Part shown: one piece after another, positions 1-5,537 of the stretch | How positions within the stretch are numbered: the stretch's first letter is position 1 | How the letters are laid out: each line of letters opens with the position of its first letter | Source of the DNA: Paraktedonobacter sp039923935 | Lineage (GTDB): Bacteria; Chloroflexota; Ktedonobacteria; Ktedonobacterales; Ktedonobacteraceae | Length of the DNA: 10,048 bases | Direction: 5' to 3' | Assembly (NCBI GenBank): GCA_039923935.1 | Contig: JBDTBU010000017.1 | Location: forward strand, 1-10,048 | The notes under the pieces: model-generated | The model's database searches: none | Told to the model about the DNA's origin: nothing | What the model saw: the letters and a program-made list of their open reading frames with translations, nothing else | Position numbers and translations under genes: made by a program

Positions 1-8
1 TATAGGAG

Positions 9-341
9 ATGAAAAAGCAGGTTATGAACGATCCACATGCAAGTCCTGAAGAACTTCTCGCTTTTCTCTGCGATGGCGACCCCCTACCTCAGACTGTTCA
101 ACAGCACATCGACCACTGTCAACTCTGCCAGCAACAGGTCGTGAGCTACCAGAAAACCGCAACCTGCCTATTCACACTGATGTATCGCCGCGACTGCCCC
201 TCCGGTGCTGCCTTGAGTGCCTGGTGTCTGCCCAACGTGCTCAGCGACGGGGAGCAGAGCCAGATCTCCAAACATCTCACCCAATGCCCACACTGTGCCG
301 CTGAACTCGCCGAAACGCTCCAATTTCTGGAAACATCCTGA
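9..341 (+). CDS. Double zinc-finger (ZAS-like) putative anti-sigma factor
   Basis: A 110-residue soluble protein with two copies of the H-x3-C-x2-C motif of zinc-binding anti-sigma (ZAS) domains: H33/C37/C40 and H89/C93/C96. The second copy is preceded by C63 and has the usual spacing of a putative zinc-finger anti-sigma domain. Proteins of this family bind an ECF sigma factor and hold it inactive. There is no transmembrane segment, so any sensing would be cytoplasmic. The start at 9 was chosen because ATGA at 9-12 lets the start overlap a TGA closing an open frame from the left edge (TAT AGG AGA TGA), typical of a sigma/anti-sigma pair read by translational coupling. The AGGAG at 4-8 touches this ATG and is too close to act as its own ribosome site; the ATG at 24 is the alternative start. 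Family call is fairly sure; anti-sigma function and the partner are inferred, since the partner would lie outside the window. Confidence 0.72.
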   Translation: MKKQVMNDPHASPEELLAFLCDGDPLPQTVQQHIDHCQLCQQQVVSYQKTATCLFTLMYRRDCPSGAALSAWCLPNVLSDGEQSQISKHLTQCPHCAAELAETLQFLETS

Positions 342-353
342 CCACCAACGTGC

Positions 354-629
354 TCAGCGCTTATCACCCTTCAACATCTGCAAAATGAAGATGAGTATAC
401 AGGCTCCAACAAAGGAGATCCCGACGCTCCCCCAAAAAAAGAACGTCTCCTGAAGATTCAGTAAGCTCGCCAGATACCCACCGATGACGGCCCCAATAAG
501 ACCCACCACGGTGTTTCCTATGCAGCCATAGCCCTTCCCGCGCACCAACACGCTCGCCAAAAAGCCTGCAATTGCTCCAACAATCAGCCAAGTGATAAGA
601 CCATCAATCTGAAAATGTACCCCTGTCAT
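354..629 (-). CDS. GlsB/YeaQ/YmgE family small membrane protein (first copy)
   Basis: A 91-residue, highly hydrophobic protein with three predicted membrane segments (about residues 10-29, 37-56 and 64-87). The order is the family pattern: a first helix ending in a G-K-G turn, then a glycine-spaced helix (VVGLIGAVIGGYLASLL), then a third helix. This matches the transglycosylase-associated / GlsB-YeaQ-YmgE family, stress-linked inner membrane proteins whose biochemical role is unknown. The start at 629 is preferred over an in-frame ATG at 644 because GAGGAG lies about 7-8 bases upstream of 629, and the upstream ATG overlaps that ribosome site. It ends 12 bp from the convergent zinc-finger gene, leaving no room for a separate terminator. 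It is a paralogue of the next minus-strand gene. Confidence 0.85.
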   Translation of the reverse strand: MTGVHFQIDGLITWLIVGAIAGFLASVLVRGKGYGCIGNTVVGLIGAVIGGYLASLLNLQETFFFWGSVGISFVGACILIFILQMLKGDKR

Positions 630-760
630 GTGCTCTCTCCTCATAAAATGTATAGTATGTTGAATAGTCCCTATGACTGCTCACATTACCCATCTCGTGT
701 GCTCTCAACCGGGCAGTCGCAATATATACGCGCGAACAACGCTGGGGTTAGATTTTTCTA

Positions 761-820
761 CAGGGAAAACAGCAGGAGAACCACCAACCGGTTACTGTTG
801 GCCGGTTGGTGGCTCTCCTG
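761..820 (-). terminator. Rho-independent terminator downstream of the second GlsB-like gene
   Basis: Arms 773-791 and 802-820 form a 19-bp stem with one mismatch (G-U wobble when read on the minus strand) around a 10-base loop. Reading leftward on the minus strand, the stem is followed by CTGTTTTCCC (from 772), a short U-rich tract. It begins 27 bases beyond the stop codon of the gene at 847-1149, where a terminator would be expected. It also separates that gene from its paralogue at 354-629, implying two transcription units, or at least reduced read-through. Confidence 0.7.
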
Positions 821-846
821 TGGATGCAGTTCTGCTCTCTTGCGTA

Positions 847-1149
847 CTACAACGTGCTACGGTTATGCCGCCCGCTGCCAACCGCATGGAGAATAGCGAT
901 CAGGATGCAGGCTCCAATAATAGCGACGACAATACTTCCTATTAAGCCCCCGCTTCCACTGAAACCAAGCAAACTCGCAAGGAAGCCGCCGATAAGCGCA
1001 CCAATAAGACCTACGACGAGATCACCACCGATGCCAAAACCGCTGCCACGCATCAACATACCACCCACTGCACCGGCAATTAATCCTACAACCAACCAGG
1101 CAATGATACTACCTGGCAAGAATGCAAACGCTAAAACCATACTGGCCAT
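847..1149 (-). CDS. GlsB/YeaQ/YmgE family small membrane protein (second copy)
   Basis: A 100-residue hydrophobic protein of the same family as the gene at 354-629. It has three predicted membrane helices, a short G-S-G-F-G turn after the first, and a central glycine-zipper helix (VVGLIGALIGGFLASLLGF) that nearly matches the paralogue. The third helix shares the pattern G-A-C-I-L-I-x-I-L. It ends with a short polar tail (GSGRHNRSTL). The start at 1149 has AGGCAGGG about 9 bases upstream; a second in-frame ATG sits three codons downstream at 1140. Family members are inner membrane proteins induced by stress and of unknown mechanism. The two copies probably arose by tandem duplication. A strong terminator follows this gene. 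Confidence 0.87.
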   Translation of the reverse strand: MASMVLAFAFLPGSIIAWLVVGLIAGAVGGMLMRGSGFGIGGDLVVGLIGALIGGFLASLLGFSGSGGLIGSIVVAIIGACILIAILHAVGSGRHNRSTL

Positions 1150-1329
1150 CTGGAAAACCCTGCCTTTCTAAAACGTGAGACGAACCTGCTCATTGGGCCT
1201 TCCCTGCCAACTGCATCAATAGTGTGCTCTCTCTAGTACACGTACGACTCTCAGAGGAATATTCATTCTGTTCCTGCATAGCCGATTCTGTTAGCTGTCC
1301 CTTTGGACATTGTGGTAGGTTCGTGAAGC

Positions 1330-2730
1330 ATGTTAGCATGGATACAAACCTCTCTCTTCAAGATTAGCAGGAGCATATTTCGTATGTCTTTGGTTGACGA
1401 CCCATCTGAGTCACGTACTCACCAGGATAAGGGATCGCAAAAGGAAGTTTTAGCTTCTCTTTTACACCTTCCGCGCAATGTGTATCTTTTACTCTTCTTT
1501 ACCCTTGGCAAGGGTTTTCAACTCACTATCGCGACTCTTACGGTCAATTATTATGCTTATAGTTTAGGCTACCATCCTGACTTTATCGGCCTATTCAGCG
1601 CGATGCCTGCCCTTGGTGCGTTAGTCAGTGCCGTTCCCATTGGGATGCTAGCTGACCGCATTGGACGCAAACCGGTGCTGATCGCAACGGCACTGCTCAC
1701 CCCTATATCCCTAGCTGCCATTGCGCTAGGTACTTCTGCCCCCTGGCTACTCATTTGCTCACTGATTCAGGGCTTTGTCTCTTCAGCTTATTGGGTCTCT
1801 AACTTGCCATTGCTAACCACAAACACGACGGAAAAACAACGGGTGAGTGTTTTTGCCTTGAATAGTTTTCTGCTGTTGGGCGTTGGCTCCCTGGGGAACC
1901 TGTTGGGTGGCTCTATCCCTGAATTTGTTGCCAGCATCCTGCATGTATCTGCCGCAAGCACAGTTCCGTTGCGTTGGGGCGTGCTGACTGCCGCACTCTT
2001 TACACTCGTCTTTGGCTTGCCTCTCTGGCTGTTACACGATGATCGTCGCACTAACCGTTCCGCAGAGCAGGTTCCCGTTCCAAAGCAGAACCAGGATATG
2101 CCAACACCTGCTTTTATTATTGGGCAACCAGCTACAATAACCATGCCCACACAGGAAAAGTTTCCCCTCATGCTTTTCGTGCAATTACTCGGCTCTGATC
2201 TGCTCTTCACAATGGGCGAGGGATCGGTGGTGGCGCTCATTCAACTGTATTTTGTGTTGCGTTTCCACCTCCTGCCCGGCCAACTGGGCGTCATCTTTAC
2301 AATCTCTGGCTTTATCGGAGGCATCTTTGCTTTAACTGCCCCGTTTTTCGCGCAACGTTGGGGCAAATTGCGGATCATCATCACAGTGATGTATCTGAGT
2401 GCACCGCTGATGATCCTGACCGGTTTTGCTCCCGTTCTTCCATTAGCAGTCGGAGGCGAGTATACGCGCTCTTTCATGCGCACACTGATCGAACCTATGT
2501 ACGCCGCCTTTGAAATGGAGCAGGTCTCAGATCGCTATCGTGGCTTGCTCGCAGGCTGCTATTCCATAACCTGGAGCATCGGTTATAGTATTGGCCCCTC
2601 AGTCGCAGGCTGGCTCCAAGTCCATGTCAATCTCTCCGCCGCTTTTCTCTTTGGGGCAGGCTGCTTGATTGCTAGCGCTAGTATGCTACTCAGCTTCTTC
2701 GGTAAAAAGAAAGTCCATCTCGCTGCTTAA
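1330..2730 (+). CDS. Major facilitator superfamily (MFS) transporter
   Basis: A 466-residue polytopic membrane protein with about 12 predicted helices in two halves. The MFS motif A (GMLADRIGRKPVL, residues 105-117, with D109, R110, G112, R113 and K114) lies between helices 2 and 3. A polar cytoplasmic loop at about 236-277 separates the halves. The second half has a conserved-looking E-Q-V-S-D-R-Y-R-G segment (397-405) and GYSIGPSVAGWL (418-429), which resembles the motif-C type helix of exporters. Substrate cannot be told; small-molecule efflux is plausible. The start is uncertain: ATG at 1330 has only a weak TAGGT upstream, while ATG at 1384 has AGGAG 10 bases upstream and would give 448 residues, losing only a polar N-terminal tail. 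No regulator is adjacent, and the nearest downstream gene is 242 bp away. Confidence 0.92.
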   Translation: MLAWIQTSLFKISRSIFRMSLVDDPSESRTHQDKGSQKEVLASLLHLPRNVYLLLFFTLGKGFQLTIATLTVNYYAYSLGYHPDFIGLFSAMPALGALVSAVPIGMLADRIGRKPVLIATALLTPISLAAIALGTSAPWLLICSLIQGFVSSAYWVSNLPLLTTNTTEKQRVSVFALNSFLLLGVGSLGNLLGGSIPEFVASILHVSAASTVPLRWGVLTAALFTLVFGLPLWLLHDDRRTNRSAEQVPVPKQNQDMPTPAFIIGQPATITMPTQEKFPLMLFVQLLGSDLLFTMGEGSVVALIQLYFVLRFHLLPGQLGVIFTISGFIGGIFALTAPFFAQRWGKLRIIITVMYLSAPLMILTGFAPVLPLAVGGEYTRSFMRTLIEPMYAAFEMEQVSDRYRGLLAGCYSITWSIGYSIGPSVAGWLQVHVNLSAAFLFGAGCLIASASMLLSFFGKKKVHLAA

Positions 2731-2745
2731 GCAGGACTATTTTCT

Positions 2746-2773
2746 CTGCCAAAAATAGTGTACACTATATAAA
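2746..2773 (+). promoter_or_regulatory. Promoter-like element with a perfect 14-bp palindrome
   Basis: ATAGTGTACACTAT at 2755-2768 is a perfect 14-bp palindrome. It sits between a -35-like CTGCCA (2746-2751) and a -10-like TATAAA (2768-2773), spaced 16 bp. A symmetric site in a promoter spacer is typical of a dimeric repressor operator. The likely target is the transglutaminase gene at 2973, with a leader of about 190 bases. The palindrome is seen directly; promoter and operator roles are inferred. Confidence 0.45.
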
Positions 2774-2795
2774 ACATTTTCTTTGCGCAACACGC

Positions 2796-2857
2796 CTGCT
2801 CTCTTTTTGTGTTTTTCAGAAAAGAGCAGCAAAATGTGAGCTATCTCACTGTTTTTT
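2796..2857 (+). terminator. Terminator-like hairpins between the MFS and transglutaminase genes
   Basis: Two stem-loops occur in series. The first pairs 2796-2807 with 2820-2829 (CTGCTC...GAGCAG, with a two-base bulge). The second is a short GTGAG-CTAT-CTCAC hairpin at 2836-2849, followed after two bases by six T residues (2852-2857). Together they could end MFS transcription or, given the promoter-like element just upstream, act as an attenuator in the leader of the transglutaminase gene. The second stem is only 5 bp, so strength is doubtful. Confidence 0.4.
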
Positions 2858-2972
2858 GTTGCCCAATAGCGTAAACTTGGTGACTACTTCTTGGCGCTGG
2901 AAAGCGCGGGGATTCTGGACCACTTTCTGTAAAAAATACTGTGATTTTTAAAAACCACCAGGAGTATTATAC

Positions 2973-5372
2973 ATGCGCTCTAGCCTGATTGAGACTCGTT
3001 CTGCGCCCAATACTCATCCGTATCGTGCCCGGTCTGCTCCCGACTTCCAGCACCCATCTACACCACCTCCAACTGCAACACAGCCACAACGTCATATTAC
3101 CCTAGCACCAGTTGAGGGCTGGCTTCCTCTGCTGTTGCTGGCGGTGGCGGTCTATAGCGTGGTCTATTCAGTCACGGCTGCGATTACGATTACTCACACA
3201 ACGGTGCTATGGATTACCACAGCCATTGGCCTGCTCTGTGGGCTGATTGTCTCAAAAAGTCGCTATTTCCCGCAAGCAGCCCTACATATTGGTGCCTGTT
3301 TCGCTGGTTTCTGGGTGGCGCTACTGCTGACCAGTTCCCTGGCCTACCATGACTCCCCGCTCACACTGCTCACTAACCTGCGTACAGTGGTCATCGGTGG
3401 TTTTATGTTAACAAGCTCGTCAAATAGCGAGATGGTTTTTCTCTTCTATCTCTCTTTCCTGTGTTTCTTTCTGGGCTACTTCGGCTCCTGGCTAATCTAT
3501 CGTGCACATCTCCCCTGGCTGGTAGCCCTGGTCTATGTCTCGATTATGATTGTCAATCTGAATTACATCACGAAACGTGATCTCTCGTTCCTAATTGTCA
3601 TTCTTGCCAGTGCACTGATCTTGCTGATCGCACGCACACACCTGGCGAACCAGATCACCCAATGGAAAAATGATGGCCTCTACACCGACCATCACTGGCT
3701 CAACGGCATGACTGCACGTTTGCTACGGATTGTTGCGCTTTTTATGCTGCTCATTCTCCCGTTTAGCTGGTTTTTGCCGATGCTGAACCAGCCAACTTCA
3801 GGCGTCACTCTTTGGAATAACCTGGACAATGCCTGGGCCAACATCAGTCACGGCCAGTTCCCCACACTGAACGATCCAAACAGTCTGTTCGGCCCCTATC
3901 AGCCGCCAGCCAACTTCTTTGGCGACCAGCTCACCATCACTGGCAATGTCAACCTACCCAGTGGGCCAGTCCTCTCGTATACCACTTCCCCGCCCATGCA
4001 GGGACAATACCTGGAGGCTTTTACATTCGATCAGTTCGATGGACATACCTGGACCGCTCTACTGAACAACTCCAACCCGCTGCATAACGCAAACGAACTG
4101 CTCCCACTGGAGGTCTCGTCCGCGAATTATAACGAGATCAAAACATCAATCACGATTATTCAAGCGCCTGGAGGTACCAAAAGCTATATCTTCGCACCTC
4201 TCCAACCCTATAGCTTTACGGTCCCCGTGACGCTTTTTAGCGATAGTAGCGGCACTTTTACCTCTGCCTGGACACAAACGAATCCACTGACCAATCAGGA
4301 ACACTATCAGGTGACATCCGAGGTTCCGGCGGCCTCACCCGCCAATCTCAGCACCATTCCGCTACCTGGGGATAATGCAAATGCTTGGTCAAACGATAGT
4401 AATTACGGAACGCTCCAACAGCACTACTTGCAAACACCTAGTAACCTCTCCTCTGAGGTCAATGTAACCGCGCAAAATTGGACACACGATGCACAAAATG
4501 CGTATGAAGCGGTGATTGATTTGCAAACGCATTTGAATAATGCGGCTGTGTTTACGTATTCCGTGCAAAATCCGCCGGTTCCTGACAATGTTGACGCTGT
4601 GACTTGGCTGTTGCATACACATAAAGGCTATTGCACCTATTACGCAACCGCGATGACGGTTATGGCCCGTCTGCTAGGGCTGCCTGCACGCATCGTCAAC
4701 GGGTTCAGCCAGGGACACTACGACGCCCAACAGAAAGTCTGGATCGTCAATGGCAACGACGCCCATAGCTGGGTGCAGGTCTATTTCCCAAACTATGGCT
4801 GGCTCAACTTTGATCCCACACCTGGCTTTACCAGCCCCAACCAAGCGCTTGTGAATACCACTCCCACGGTCAGCCCGACGCACCCAGCAGGCTCGCCCAG
4901 CCCGACGAGCACAGTAAACACACGTCAGACCGTACCGCAGCCTACCACGACACAGCCGCCCATTACCCCCACTTCGGTGGAGGGTCTGACAGTCCAGAAT
5001 ATCCTGCTGGCCTTCGCGCTGCTCTTTTTGCTCTGCTCGCTCATCATACTCAGCATCTCAATCGTACGCTATCGGGGTAGCCGCTCGCCTCGCTCAACGA
5101 TCACGTCGATTTATACGCGCCTCTGCCGGGTTGCCAGTTTGATCGGTTCACCACCTGCTGCCTGGCAAACGCCCTATGAGTATACGTTCGCGCTGAGCAG
5201 GCGTTTCCCAGATGCGGCTACTGCCTTGCGCCGTCTCGCCGACCTCTTTGTCCGCGAACGCTGGGCCTCGCCCCAACACGCGCCAGTGCCTACCGAGGAG
5301 CGTGACCTCGCCCATCTCTGGCCGCACCTGCGCAATACCATCTTGCGTTCACCTTTCAAAAAACGCCGCTAG
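2973..5372 (+). CDS. Membrane transglutaminase-like protein (TgpA type, with DUF4129-like tail)
   Basis: A 799-residue protein. After a polar Pro-rich N-terminus it has seven predicted helices (about residues 49-71, 77-95, 102-125, 152-175, 179-198, 203-222 and 248-271), a large outside region, a Pro/Thr/Ser-rich linker (about 620-670), one helix at about 676-700 and a basic cytoplasmic tail resembling DUF4129. The outer region holds a transglutaminase-like core with the Cys-His-Asp triad: C554 in GYCTYYATAMTVMARLLG, H598 in DAHSWVQV and D614 in NFDPTPG. This is the architecture of TgpA-like proteins; such domains act as transamidases or thiol peptidases, and the substrate here is unknown. 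AGGAG at 2960-2964, 8 bases before the ATG, supports the start. TgpA relatives usually sit beside MoxR ATPase and DUF58 genes, neither of which is next to this gene. A stem-loop follows at 5383. Confidence 0.9.
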   Translation: MRSSLIETRSAPNTHPYRARSAPDFQHPSTPPPTATQPQRHITLAPVEGWLPLLLLAVAVYSVVYSVTAAITITHTTVLWITTAIGLLCGLIVSKSRYFPQAALHIGACFAGFWVALLLTSSLAYHDSPLTLLTNLRTVVIGGFMLTSSSNSEMVFLFYLSFLCFFLGYFGSWLIYRAHLPWLVALVYVSIMIVNLNYITKRDLSFLIVILASALILLIARTHLANQITQWKNDGLYTDHHWLNGMTARLLRIVALFMLLILPFSWFLPMLNQPTSGVTLWNNLDNAWANISHGQFPTLNDPNSLFGPYQPPANFFGDQLTITGNVNLPSGPVLSYTTSPPMQGQYLEAFTFDQFDGHTWTALLNNSNPLHNANELLPLEVSSANYNEIKTSITIIQAPGGTKSYIFAPLQPYSFTVPVTLFSDSSGTFTSAWTQTNPLTNQEHYQVTSEVPAASPANLSTIPLPGDNANAWSNDSNYGTLQQHYLQTPSNLSSEVNVTAQNWTHDAQNAYEAVIDLQTHLNNAAVFTYSVQNPPVPDNVDAVTWLLHTHKGYCTYYATAMTVMARLLGLPARIVNGFSQGHYDAQQKVWIVNGNDAHSWVQVYFPNYGWLNFDPTPGFTSPNQALVNTTPTVSPTHPAGSPSPTSTVNTRQTVPQPTTTQPPITPTSVEGLTVQNILLAFALLFLLCSLIILSISIVRYRGSRSPRSTITSIYTRLCRVASLIGSPPAAWQTPYEYTFALSRRFPDAATALRRLADLFVRERWASPQHAPVPTEERDLAHLWPHLRNTILRSPFKKRR

Positions 5373-5382
5373 CCATATGCTC

Positions 5383-5434
5383 GTAACACGCGTTGAAATG
5401 CATATACACATATAGGTGTTTCAGCGTGTGTTAC
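5383..5434 (+). terminator. 16-bp stem-loop after the transglutaminase gene
   Basis: GTAACACGCGTTGAAA (5383-5398) pairs with TTTCAGCGTGTGTTAC (5419-5434). All 16 positions pair in plus-strand RNA if two G-U wobbles are allowed; the loop is 20 bases. It begins 11 bases after the stop codon. The sequence after it (CTTTGCGTTTCCCCTTT) is pyrimidine-rich but lacks a clean U run. It could be a weak terminator, an mRNA 3'-end stabiliser, or a processing site between this gene and the next. Because only the plus-strand RNA pairs through G-U wobbles, an RNA role is more likely than a protein-binding DNA palindrome. Confidence 0.5.
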
Positions 5435-5537
5435 CTTTGCGTTTCCCCTTTCGTCATTCTTAGTAAGAGTGCTCATTTTCATGCGTGTAGTGTGGTTGTG
5501 CTCAATGGTTGTGGTTTGGATGGGGAGGAACGCTTTG

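Noticed and set aside
644..644. Upstream ATG for the first GlsB-like gene, giving 96 residues
   Set aside because: It lies within the GAGGAG ribosome site that serves the ATG at 629, and the family begins near the latter.
673..1171. Plus-strand open frames across the GlsB-like region
   Set aside because: They are antisense to or overlap the well-supported minus-strand membrane protein gene and read as low-complexity Pro/Thr sequence; no ribosome site was seen.
1788..2240. 150-codon minus-strand frame inside the MFS gene
   Set aside because: It is a shadow of the transporter; the translation lacks any recognisable domain.
5469..5537. N-terminal extension of the PH-like protein
   Set aside because: It precedes a strong ribosome site 8 bases before the ATG at 5538, and its residues look like translated non-coding DNA.
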